From Dugong dugon (lineage: Eukaryota > Chordata > Mammalia > Sirenia > Dugongidae), in NCBI GenBank assembly GCA_030035585.1, contig CM057476.1:1542501-1606500 (forward strand): 64,000 bases of DNA. Reading direction: 5' to 3'. Position numbers and translations under genes: made by a program. Of this stretch, positions 41,516 to 51,060 are shown piece by piece. Each line of letters begins with the position of its first letter. The first letter of the stretch is position 1. The notes under the pieces are model-generated. The model was not told where the DNA came from. It saw only the letters and a program-made list of their open reading frames with translations, and ran no database searches.

Positions 41516-41533
41516 TAAATAGCTTCATGTAAA

Positions 41534-42240
41534 TTGCCACTCAGGCTCTCTGCTGCTCTTTATCTGCTGTCTCTCCACACTCCCTTCTTTGCTTGTAGCT
41601 ACCCCTTCCTTCCCTGCGAGCCCCTCCTTGTCTCTCCATCTCCCCCGTGCCTGCCTGTACCGTGCTCCGCAGTCCTCCTCAGCCATCTGTTTCCCGGCGC
41701 CTTGGCTGTGGGGCCCCTCGGAGGGCGTACGGCCAACTGGCAGATGACACTCCTGCAGGCTTCGTGGTGCTGGAAGGTGCGGCCAGCACTCCTCAGGGCT
41801 CCCACCGGCCCCTGCTGGCGTGCCAGTCTGCGTGCTAAACTCCTAGCTGTGTGTGCCAGCCCGGCCAGCGCGGCAGGGCCAGGGATCTGCTCCACCACCA
41901 AATCCTCATCTTGGCAGACTTGCCCCTCCTCTGGCACAGGGATCGTAGCTAGCTCACCCAGCGGTGATTTTAACGTGTCACCGGTCACCGGCCTCACTTT
42001 CCAGCCATCGGCTTTGCAGAACGTGATGCCCACGCCCAGGTCACTTGTTTGAATCTTTCCCGGGTGGGTAACTTCTGTCTGTGTGGCACTGCTACGTGTT
42101 CCGCGTACATCCTGCCAATGGGAGAGGGGCGGGCCAGGATGTCGCCATCGATGTCAAGATTGTGACAACGTTCCTTAACCATCTGTCTTATCCAGAGCGA
42201 CACAAAGAACGTGCGATGACAGTCAAATAAAAGCAGATCC
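41534..42240. other. CpG-containing island of unassigned sequence with open frames
   Basis: Composition differs from the neighbours: GC-rich with many CpGs. A 172-codon + frame (41534-42052), a 144-codon minus frame (41599-42033) and an adjoining 69-codon minus frame (41994-42203) cover it. The two minus frames overlap and would need a frameshift to join. No domain or family is recognised on either strand, and no poly(A) marks a processed copy. It may be an old retroviral internal segment or a unique CpG island. Confidence 0.35.
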
Positions 42241-42480
42241 AGACTTAGTGAGGGGAAATGTTATTCCAGCGGGGGAGAGGGCATATTGCAGTAGGGAGAA
42301 CGCTCTGCCCGTAAGATGTGCAAACGTCTCAAGAGTGAGACGTAAAGGGACTTTCTTTTCTAGGGAGGCGTGAACAAGGCCAGGAAGAATGGGTGTGGGG
42401 GCCTGGGATGGACAGAAGTGGAAATGATTGGAGAGCTGATCCGATACTGTTTTTACCCTGAGATCAGCATATTCCCAGGG
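42160..42480 (-). mobile_element. Possible old LTR-like segment, antisense
   Basis: On the minus strand, GGGCAGAGCGTTCTCCCTAC and nearby phrases recall the 3' part of a mammalian ERV1-type LTR. The family is not certain, and no target duplication or primer-binding site was found. Confidence 0.3.
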
Positions 42481-42502
42481 GGTTCGTTAAGGAAGGGTTG
42501 TT

Positions 42503-42657
42503 CTAGTCTACCAAGAGGTGCCTTGGAAGAAAGTCCTGGCAATCTGCTTCTGAAAAATCAACAACTGCAAATCCTATGGAGTACAGTTCTACTCTGACAC
42601 ACATGGGGTCGCCATGAGTTGGACTCGACTCCACGGCAACTGGTTCCCTGGTTTAGT
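42503..42657 (+). mobile_element. Class A' SINE, 5' truncated
   Basis: It starts at AGTCTACCAAGAGGTGCCTT and ends GGACTCGACTCCACGGCAAC. Confidence 0.85.
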
Positions 42658-42719
42658 CCCATCACTATACCAAGATCGGGGAGGAGCACTGGGAAATTTA
42701 ACCCCTGGTGGGAAGCCTT

Positions 42720-42877
42720 CACAGAGCCCTGGTGGCACAGTAGTTAAGAGCTCGACTGCTAACCAAAAGGTTGGCAGTTCGAATCCACCAGCTGCTCCTT
42801 GGAATCCCGATGGGGCAGTTCTACTCTGTCCTATAGGGCCGCTATGAGTCAGAATCAACTCGAAGGCAATGGGTACA
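42720..42877 (+). mobile_element. Class A SINE, short variant
   Basis: AGAGCCCTGGTGGCACAGTA head, GAATCAACTCGAAGGCAATG tail. Well preserved. Confidence 0.93.
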
Positions 42878-43467
42878 GGCAGCCTCCACACACCAGCAAC
42901 CCCAAACTATGGAAGTGGGACCACAAATTTTAGGTGGACAGTTAGCTATCTCCACCATATGTGAATATATAAGAAATTCTACCTCAAGTCTGTAGTGTGA
43001 AGATGTGTAGTTAGAGAAAGAATTATCAAGCTGGTGATTAATTTCCATGGACTGTTAGATCTTGGGGTCTCCCTCTAAAGTGTTGGATAAGCTTGGTTTG
43101 TGAATGTGAAATGGGAGACTAAGTAAATGAAAATAATTAAGACACGTATTTGTAAAAGTAAGTGCACCTTTTTATTTATTTGTAGTCCTTTGGAATAAAC
43201 CCTGACTACTACAGGAAGCTCCCATTACAGAATTTACTAATGATTCTCTCCTCTTCTGAACTATTCAGCTTTGGGGCTGGGGATTTTGTTTCTCACATGT
43301 GGTGCTCTGATACCAATTGTTAATTATGAGCAAAGCATGCATGAAGGATGATCTTCGATTCAGCAGAGATAATGTATTTCTTCATAGAAGCCAGGATTTC
43401 TCCAGGGTTCAAATATGGAAACAGATTTAAACAGCTTTTTTTCTTTTAAAAGGTACTATATCACACG
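42878..43467. other. Unassigned stretch
   Basis: AT-rich, with no element recognised. Confidence 0.45.
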
Positions 43468-43632
43468 GGGAAATCCTGGTGGCACAGTGGTTAAGAGCTA
43501 CGGCTGCTAACCGAAAGGTCAGTAGTTCAAATCCAACCAGACGCTCCTTGGAAGCCTTATGGGGCAGTTCTACTCTGTCCTGTAGCGTTGCTATGAGTCG
43601 GAATCGACTCGATGGCAATGAGTTTTTTTTTT
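43468..43632 (+). mobile_element. Class A SINE, short variant
   Basis: GAAATCCTGGTGGCACAGTG head, GAATCGACTCGATGGCAATG tail, T9 end. Confidence 0.93.
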
Positions 43633-43644
43633 AATATCACATGG

Positions 43645-44040
43645 CAGGGGCCCTGGTGGTGCAGCGGTTAAGCGCTTGTATGCTAACTTCAAGGTCAGTG
43701 GTTCAAACTCACCAGCAGCTCCGAGGGAGAAAGAACTAGCTACCTGCTCTTGTAAAGATTCACCTGTTGCCGTTGAGTTGATTCCGACTCACAGCGACCT
43801 CACAGGACAGAGCAGAACTGCCCCACAGGGTTTCCAAGGTGGTAAATCTTTATGGAAGCAGACGGCCACATCTTTCTCTCACCGAGTGGCTGGTTTGCAG
43901 CCAAGCACTTAACCACTGTGCCACCAGGGCTCCTTCCATAAAGATTACAGCCTAGGAAACCCTATGAGGCAGCTCTACTCTGTGATATACGGTCCCTGTG
44001 AGTTTGGAATCAGCTTGTCATCACCCAACAACGACAACAA
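43645..44040 (+). mobile_element. Class A SINE (long variant), interrupted
   Basis: Head GGGCCCTGGTGGTGCAGCGG. The break at TAAAGATT (43753-43760) resumes at 43939. Tail GGAATCAGCTTGTCATCACC with (AAC)n. Confidence 0.9.
43761..43938 (-). mobile_element. Class A SINE nested at a TAAAGATT site
   Basis: A reversed full copy (CACCTGTTGCCGTTGAGTTG to GTGCCACCAGGGCTCC). The exact duplication TAAAGATT lies at 43753-43760 and 43939-43946. Confidence 0.92.
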
Positions 44041-44611
44041 CTATATCACGTGTCAAGAAGTCACACAGCATAAACATGGTGAAAATGGCCTCCCTCCCAC
44101 ATCAACCTCCCCCTGGACCAGGGTTTCCCGACCTCGGTGCTGTTGTCCTTTTGACCTGGATGGTTTTTTGTGGTGGGGGCTGAGCTGTTCATTGTAAGAT
44201 GCTGAGAAGCACCTCTGACCTCTACCCACCAGATGCCAGTAGCATCTCATCTCCACCCCACCCCCACCACTGTGACAACCCAAAATGTCTCCACTGGTGC
44301 CAATTGCTATTGAGTCGATTCTAGCTTGTGGTGACACCATGTGTGTCAAAGTAGAACTGAGCTTGTGAAATGGCGGCCGGGGCGTCTGACCTCCTCTAAC
44401 TTCAGGAGGGCGAAGAGAGAAAATCACCGTCAACATGACACAGATTCCTATGAGGAGGAGGCCAGACATACCTCCTCTTTCCAACCTTTTTACCATTTCT
44501 GACACCAGCCGTCCCTCCCACGGCACTCCCTACTTCTCTGCTGCGTTCGGTAATTCGTTGCAATGGCCACACAGAACTCACAGAAAATACTCATGATTAT
44601 GGGGTTTATCA

Positions 44612-45277
44612 GGAAAGTTGTTATTAGGTGCCATCAAGTTGGTTCTGGCTCATAGCAGAACAGAGGGAAACGCTGCCCGGTCCTGTGCCATCCTCACAAT
44701 CATTGCTATGTTTGAGCCCATTGTTGCAGCCACTGTGTCAATCCATCTCGTTGAGGATCTTCCTCTTTTTCTCTGACCCTCTACTTTACCAAGCATGATG
44801 TCCTTCTCCAGGGACTGGTCCCTCCAGATAACATGTCCAAAGTATGTGAGACAAAGTCTTGCCATCCTTGCTTCTAAGGAGCATTCTGGCTGTACTTCTT
44901 CCAAGATAGATTTGTTTGTTCTTCCGGCAGTTCATGGTATATTCAACATTCTTCAGCAACACCGCAATTCAAAGGCGTCAATTCTTCTTCAGTCTTCCTT
45001 ATTCATTGTCCAGCTTTCACGTACATGTGAGGTGCCTGAAAACACCATGGCTTGGGTCAGGTGCACCTTAGTCTTCAGGGTGACATCTTTGCTTTTCAAC
45101 ACTTGAAAGAGGTCTTTTGCAGGAGATTTGCCCAATGCAATATGTCATTTGATTTCTTGACTGCTGCTTCCATGGGTGTTGATTGAAGATCAGAGTAAAA
45201 TGAAATCCTTGACAACTTCAATATTTTCTCCGTTTATCATGATGTTGCTTACTGGTCCAGCTGTGGGGATTTTTGTA
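44612..45277 (-). mobile_element. RTE-clade LINE 3' end, nested in the LTR
   Basis: Starts TTGTTATTAGGTGCCATCAA and ends near CCAGCTGTGGGGATTTTTGT. About 666 bp of the RTE 3' part, paralogous to 19736-20400. Confidence 0.88.
44650..44904 (-). pseudogene. RTE C-terminal protein fragment
   Basis: An 84-residue open segment with the RTE C-terminal pattern: FGHVIWRDQSLEKDIMLGK, then a basic GQRKRGRSSTRWID. In this clade the region follows the reverse transcriptase. Its own start and the upstream domains are absent, so it encodes nothing useful. Confidence 0.8.
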
Positions 45278-45831
45278 ACAGGTTACAATTTGGGATCAGG
45301 AACAACTCAGGATACAGTTCTTTGATCAGGATAGCTTCTCAGCCGTGCCCACAGGCAGGACTCTTTCTGGCCTTCAGCCCCTCAGCCCCTTGGCTCGGCT
45401 TCTGCCCTGCTCGGGCAAGTGTTACAGAGCTCTTTAGCTCTGCCAGTGAGTGCCTGGGGACACCCCACTCTCCCAGCAATCCTTAGCCTGAAGGCACTTA
45501 GCTTTTTCACTCTGTAGGTCGGCAAGCCTAGCTCTGTCGACAAGTGGCCAGAGGCACGATACTCCACCAGGAGGTGTTCTACCCAAAGGTGCTATGCTCT
45601 CTCACTCTGTGGGTCAGCAGACCTGCTATAACTGCCTTACTCCATGGGCGGGGAAGCCCTCTGTGCTGTCTTGCAGCAGTTTCCCAGTTCTACTGCCACC
45701 ATTTCTCACTGTCTGGCACCCTCTCTGGTGTTACATCTCTCTCTCTGTATCTCCTGGGTCTAGGAGGTTCTCAGCGCAGGGATCCCGGGTCCAAAGAATG
45801 CGCTCTGCTCCCATCTCTTCTTCTTCTTCTT

Positions 45832-46432
45832 TTTAATTTTATTATGTTTTAGATGCAAGTGTACAGTGCAAATTAGTTTCTCATTCAAAAATTTATACAC
45901 AAATTATTCTATGACATTGGTTGCAATCCCTGCAATGTGTTGGTACTCTTCCCTTTTCCGTTTCCATCATAGGTTCCCTGTGTCCATTCGTCCAGTTTTC
46001 CTGTCCCTTCCTGCCTTCTCGTCTTTGCTTTTGGGCAGATGTTGCCCATTTAGTCTCATGTACTTGACTGAACTAAGAAGCATGTTCCTCATGCATGTTA
46101 CTGTTTATTTGATAGGCCTATATGATCTTTGGGTGAAAGGTGGACTTTGGGAGTGGCTTCCGTTCTGAGTTAGTAGGGTGTCTGGGAACCGTAGTCTCGG
46201 GGGTTCCTCCAGTCTCTGTCAGACCAGTAGGTCTAGTCTTTTTTTGTGAATTTGAATTTTGTTCTACGTTTTTCTCCTGCTCTGTCCGGAACCCTCAACT
46301 GTGATCCCTGTCAGAGCGATTGGTGGTGGTAGCTGGGCACCATCTAGTTCTTCTGGGCTCAGGCTGGTGGAGGCTGTAGTTCATGTGGGCCTTTAGTCCT
46401 TTGGACTCATATTTTCCTTGTGTCTTTGCCAT
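45832..46432 (-). mobile_element. L1 3' end nested in the LTR
   Basis: Starts with TTTTAATTTTATTATGTTTT and GCAAGTGTACAGTGCAAATT, ends near TTTCCTTGTGTCTTTGCC. The LTR sequence (TCTTCTTC, then CTCTTGGTGGTAGTGAGG) is continuous across it. Confidence 0.85.
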
Positions 46433-46920
46433 TTCCTCTTGGTGGTAGTGAGGTCCCCCCTCTGCTCTGAGATTGGCTCTCTTTTAAGCCTAGTGGGATG
46501 GCAAAATTGACCAATACCCTCATTAGGGTTCCATACACCTTATTTACATGGTTCCACCCCCACAGAGGTTCCATGCACCTTATTTGCATTATTAGCAAGC
46601 TGTCCAATCCCCTTGGTGGGCCTCAAGCACCTTATTTGCATAGTTATACCCAATCACTGTGTGAGAGTTACAAGATCATGCAGGGCTAAAAGATACATAT
46701 TCAATAATTCACTGCACCACAGACCTCCACAGGGTTTTCAATAGCTAATTATTCAGAAGCAAATTGCCAAGCCTTTCTTCCAAGGCACCTCTGGTGGGCT
46801 CAAACTGCCAACCTTTTGGTTAGTAGCCGAGTGCTTGACCTTTTGCACCCGCAGGCCAAATGTCCCCTATGGGGCAGAATCACACTCTTCCCACCCTCAT
46901 TGAGACCCACTACCCCAGAA

Positions 46921-47690
46921 GCCACCACTGATGCCAGTTTCTTGTGCTTTACTTGAAAGAGAAAGCCTGTGTCTATGCATTTGTGTGTGTGCACATATAT
47001 CACTTTAAAAAAACACCAACGCTCTTTTACCCTACACACCATTCTGTACCTTCTTTTTGCATTAATGTTACATCTTGGGACTCATTCCTTAGCAGCACAT
47101 ACAGATGTGCCTCATATTGTTGTACTAACCAGGTGCCATCAAGTCAGTTCTGACTTATGGTGACCTCATGTGTGTCAGAGTAGAACTGGGATCCTTACTT
47201 CCTAAAGACCACAGCCATTGAAAACTCTATGGGGTGCAGTTCTGCTCTGACACGCATGACGTCACCATGAGTTGGAATCAACTCAATGGCAACTAGTTTT
47301 ATGTTGTACCGACAGATGTGGTTCTTTCTAAACTTTTGAGGGTAAACAAAGCCAGAATAAACATGATTTCATGCTTCAGGGTAAGTTCCTGGAAGTGGAG
47401 TTGTAGGGTCAAAGGATAATTGCATCTTTTGTCTTGGGAGATATTTACAAATTCCTGCCCAGAGAGATCGGACTGGTTTACTCTCCTTCAACCGCGTACG
47501 AGGGCGAGGGTGCCTGTGTCCATATCTAATGCATTGTCACACTTACCGATCCTTACCTGTTCCTCAGTGAACACCTGGACTTTTGTGTTACAGTTGTATT
47601 TCTTTTATTTTGAAAGAAGTTGGGCTTCTCTTTTCATATGTTTAAGAGCCATTTATATTTATTTTTCAGAAAACATGGATTTTTGGAAGG
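46921..47690 (-). mobile_element. Old L1 relic, antisense, with SINE tails inserted
   Basis: TTGCATTAATGTTACATCTT and GAAGTGGAGTTGTAGGGTCA are L1M 3' phrases. The SINE-tail foldback at 47132-47293 interrupts it. Confidence 0.5.
47132..47293. repeat. Inverted pair of SINE tails
   Basis: 47132-47188 (GTGCCATCAAGTCAGTTCTG...) and 47237-47293 (...GGAATCAACTCAATGGCAAC) are reverse complements over about 57 bases, with a 48-base loop. They come from a minus and a plus SINE joined body to body. Confidence 0.85.
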
Positions 47691-47699
47691 GGAAGCATT

Positions 47700-48210
47700 T
47701 AAAAATTATTTTGGTGTTGTAAGAATACATATAACCAAAAAAAATTTGGCATTTCAACAATTTTTCTGTGTAGAATTCACTGACATTACGTTCGTCAGGT
47801 TGGTCGACCATCACCGCTAACCATTTCCACATTTTTCCACCACTCTTAACAGAAGCTCGGTCCTGTTTGGGCAGTGACTCCTTCTCCCCTTCCTCCCATC
47901 TCTGGTAATTGCTAACGCATTTATTTTTATAGTGAGTTTATTTATTTTTACATAAAGGACTTTTGTTTTAAACTACAACATACCTAAAGAAAAAGGTACA
48001 CATCAGAAGCGTGTAACTTGATGAATTTCTGCAAAGCAGATATGCCTTTGTCAACACCATCCTGAATAAGAACCAGAACCTGTTCACCTCTCAAAGACCT
48101 TCCCATGTCCCTGCCAGTAAGTCCTCCCAAGGGTAACCGCCACCCTGACTTCTGACATCATAGATTAATTTTCTTGTGAAGATGTGAATTTTTAAAAAAG
48201 TGATAGGTTA
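47700..48210 (-). mobile_element. Old L1M 3' UTR, antisense
   Basis: CAATTTTTCTGTGTAGAATT, CTTGATGAATTTCTGCAAAG and 'GGTAACCGCCACCCTGACTT' fit the reverse of an L1M 3'UTR. Confidence 0.7.
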
Positions 48211-48977
48211 TTTCTCTAAGAGGAAAAAGGCTGTTTCCAATGAACTAATGAGTTATGGGTTACGGAAGGGGCATCCTGTCCTTTGGACAAACGAGTGCCC
48301 TAGACCCAATCTCAAGGGGCTGGTGGTCATTTTTCATATCCGGTCCTTTATTGTACAAAGACGAATCAGTCACAGGAAACCAGAGTCCCAGCTTTCCTGA
48401 TGACAGATGCACCGTTTACTCACTACTGAACAGGCAGGTGTTGCATAGTTTGCGTTACTTAAAAAACCAAACCAAACAATTCATCATTCTCCTATATTTG
48501 TGCTTGGGCTGATGGGGTGGTGCCCACTGTAGGACAGGCACAGAGCAAGTGCTCAATAAACCTGTCATGGAGAGAGTTAAAGACAGGAATGTGAGGTTTG
48601 GTGTAAAGAGGTGAGATCCAAGGAAGGACACACAGGAATACTGACTGTCTTGCCCCAGTGCCTTGAGCTCTGAATACCTTCTCATCGTTTGCCAGGACTC
48701 TTCCTTCTAAACTGCGAGAGCTGTACAGCTTCTGACAGTGCTTAAGTCACTGCTAAGTTTTTTTCTGTTCTCTCTGGCAGAAACCAATATGGCAGATGCA
48801 ACTCTCAAACAGCAGTTTCAGGGGGTAGCTGGGAGGGTTCGATGTAGACCATCAGACTTACTGAGGGGTTGAGGAGCAGGGATGTGCGGTTTCCAGGGAG
48901 GGAAGCGAGGGATGGGAAGGAGGCAGATGAGGTCTGGGGCAAAGGCAGCTGTCTGGTTTATGGCTCTCTGTTGGCAA
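48211..48977. other. Unassigned stretch
   Basis: A short L2/MIR-like tail (GAGCAAGTGCTCAATAAACC) lies at about 48544-48563. The rest is not recognised. Confidence 0.45.
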
Positions 48978-49178
48978 AGGGAGATCCCTGGGTGGTGCAA
49001 ATGGTTTGTGATCAACTGCTAACCAAAAAGGTGGTGGTTTGAACCCATCCAGTGGCAATCTGCTTCCGCGAAGATTGCAGTCAAGAAAACCCTATGGAGC
49101 TCGGTTCTGCCCTGTAATGCATGGGGTTGCGATGAATCAGAATGGACTCCACAGCAACGGATTTGTTTTCTTGGTTTG
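48978..49178 (+). mobile_element. Class A' SINE, internally shortened
   Basis: GGGAGATCCCTGGGTGGTGC head, GAATGGACTCCACAGCAACG tail. Part of the usual middle (AGAGGTGCCTCGGAAG) is missing. Confidence 0.85.
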
Positions 49179-49184
49179 GTTGGA

Positions 49185-49620
49185 AAAAAAGGACACATTC
49201 CAACATGGAACACGCTTGAGAATATGGTGCCGGGTGAAGTCAGTCAGTCACAAAAGGACAAACATCAGACGATCTCACTTATGCGAAATGTCTAAGAATA
49301 GGCAAATGTATTGAGCTAAAAGTTCATTAGGGAGAACCAGGGGCAGGCGGGAGGGAGGGGGAAGGAGACTTGTGTAGGGGACACTGAGCTTCTTTAAAGA
49401 CGGTGATGTAATTGGGGAAGACAGAAGGGTGATGGCTGCACAACATGATGGGCACAATTAATGTCACTGAACTGCACATGTGAAGAACCTTGCAGGTCCC
49501 TGGCCGTGCAAATGGTTTGCAACCTAAGGCTGCAACCTAAAGGTTGACAGTTGAAACCCACGCAGCGGCAAGATTGTTGAAACGGTAAATGTTTTGTTAC
49601 ATCTATATTTATCACAATAA
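49185..49620 (+). mobile_element. L1 3' end, sense orientation, split by a SINE
   Basis: AGTCACAAAAGGACAAACAT, 'ATGTCACTGAACTGCACATG' and, after the SINE, CACAATAAAGAAAGAA: the classic sense L1 3' end. It is the only clear sense-strand L1 terminus here. Confidence 0.8.
49494..49573 (+). mobile_element. Class A' SINE 5' fragment nested in L1
   Basis: GGTCCCTGGCCGTGCAAATG to TTGAAACCCACGCAGCGGC. Only the tRNA-like head is present. Confidence 0.8.
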
Positions 49621-50407
49621 AGAAAGAAGGAGGTGCTTCTTCAGTGCAGAAGGGCAGAGTGGCACTTGAGGGGCGGATGTGACAATGGCCCCAGGGAGCT
49701 AGGGGGCGAGCACAGGGGAGGACCCCACACTGGATACACACACAGGGGTGAGAGAGGCAAACAGGGAGGAGGGAGGCTCACCTGGCTTGGGCGAGGTGCT
49801 CCGCAGAGCAGGATTCCTCAGACGGAGGGGGCGGGTCTGAGATCCGCCTTGTATGGAAGCATGCAGCTGGGAGGTGCCGTCGATCGGACTCATGGTGACC
49901 CGACGTACAACTGAACCGAAACCGTGCTGGGTCCTGCACCGTCTTCATGAATGTTGGTGTGTTTGAGTCCATCGCTGTGGCCATTCTGTCAATCTATCTC
50001 ATAGAGGGTTTCCCTCGTTTTTGCTGACCCTCCACTTTACCAACCACGATGTCCTTGCCCTAGCAACTGATCTTTCCTGATGACGTGTCCAAAGTAAGTG
50101 AGCCGAAGTCTTGTCGTCCTTGCTTCTAAAGAGCATTCTGGTTGTATTTCCTCCAGGACTGATTTGTTTATTCTCCTGGCAGTCCGTGGTATATTTAATA
50201 TTCTTTACCAGCACCACAATTCGAATGGATCAACTCCTCCTCCGTCTCCCTTTTCACTGTCCAGTGTTTGTATGCATATGAGGAAATTGTAAAGACCGTG
50301 GCTTGGGTCAGGTGCACCTTACTCGTCAAAGTGACATCTTTGCTTTTTAACACTTTAAAAAGGCTGTTTGCCACAAATTTGTCCAGTGCAATATGTCATC
50401 TGATCCC

Positions 50408-50988
50408 TTTCCTTTTTTATTGTGCTTTAGGGGGAAGTTTACAGAGCAGATTAGTTTCCCTTCAATAGTTTGTACTTAAGTGTTTCAGGACCCTGGTTTC
50501 ATTCCCCACAATGTGTTGGCATTCTCCCCATTTCTGTCCTCTCCCCATTTTAAGGAGCCCTGGTGGTGCAGCGGCTATAGTGCTCAGCTACTAACCGAAA
50601 GGTTTGTGGTTTGAACCCATCAGCCTCTCTGAGGGAGAAAGATGTGACAGTCTGCTTCCGTACCATAGAGACTACAGCCTTGGAAACCCTATGGGGTAGT
50701 TCTGCTTTGTCGTATAGGGTGGCTATGAGTTGGAATTAACTCGAAAGCAGTGGGTTTTTTTTTTTTTTTTTTTTTTTTTTAGTGGGTTTTCCCCATTTTC
50801 TTTCATCCTGATTTTCTACCCCTTCCTGCCTTCTCATCTTTGCTTTTGGGCAGATAATGCCATGACCGATTGTTCTAAGGAGTATGTTCTTTTCGGGTGT
50901 TATTGTTTATCTCATGTCCTTGTCTGTTTGGCTGGGAGGTGGGCTCTGGAAATGGCTTTCTTTTCAGGTCAGAAGGGCCATAGTCTAA
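50408..50988 (-). mobile_element. L1 3' end nested in RTE, itself split by a SINE
   Basis: TTTTTTATTGTGCTTTAGGG to GGGCCATAGTCTAAAG, with a SINE at 50552-50789. An imperfect GTCAT-containing flank pair fits an aged target-site duplication. Confidence 0.82.
50552..50789 (+). mobile_element. Class A SINE (long variant) nested in L1
   Basis: AGGAGCCCTGGTGGTGCAGC head, GGAATTAACTCGAAAGCAGT tail, then a T run of more than 20. The exact 10-bp duplication TCCCCATTTT lies at 50542-50551 and 50790-50799. Confidence 0.93.
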
Positions 50989-51060
50989 AGTCATTCGGTT
51001 TCTTGATTGCTGCCTCCATGGATGTTGATGGCTGATCCAAGCAGAATTCAGTTTCGTCTT

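Larger units (their letters stand above)
44364..46721 (-). mobile_element. LTR element (about 1.1 kb without inserts), nested
   Basis: The termini read TGTGAAATGG and CACCACA, flanked by GAGCT (44359-44363) and GACCT (46722-46726), a 4-of-5 match to a 5-bp duplication. Pieces at 44364-44611, 45278-45831 and 46433-46721 belong to it. Its middle resembles 55462-56040 and the 0.5-kb LTR family (GGTTCTCAGCGCAGGGATCC). It is a degenerate solo LTR with no viral genes. Confidence 0.7.
44298..46850 (-). mobile_element. Class A' SINE, split by an LTR element
   Basis: Left arm 44298-44363 (AATTGCTATTGAGTCGATTC to AAAGTAGAACTGAGC). Right arm 46722-46850 (CCACAGGGTTTTCAATAGCT to GACCTTTTGCACC). The arms are contiguous in the SINE consensus. 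Confidence 0.8.
44112..46920 (-). mobile_element. MER20 (hAT-Charlie), split by later insertions
   Basis: Left part 44112-44296 (TTTCCCGACCTCGGTGCTGT to ACAACCCAAAATGTCTCC). Right part about 46851-46920 (GCCAAATGTCCCCTATGGGG). Together they make one reversed MER20. About 2.5 kb of younger elements lie between them. Confidence 0.75.
49872..51060 (-). mobile_element. RTE-clade LINE 3' part, split by a nested L1
   Basis: Left part 49872-50407 (GTGCCGTCGATCGGACTCAT to CCAGTGCAATATGTCATC). Right part about 50989-51060 (TTTCTTGATTGCTGCCTCCA to AGCAGAATTCAGTTTCG). The parts are contiguous in the paralogue at 44612-45277. All frames are broken. Confidence 0.85.

Noticed and set aside
44053-44526. 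157-codon minus frame crossing the LTR edge
   Set aside because: It spans MER20, a SINE fragment and LTR sequence, so it cannot be one ancestral gene. A similar short peptide in the LTR at 55427-55618 reflects LTR homology only.
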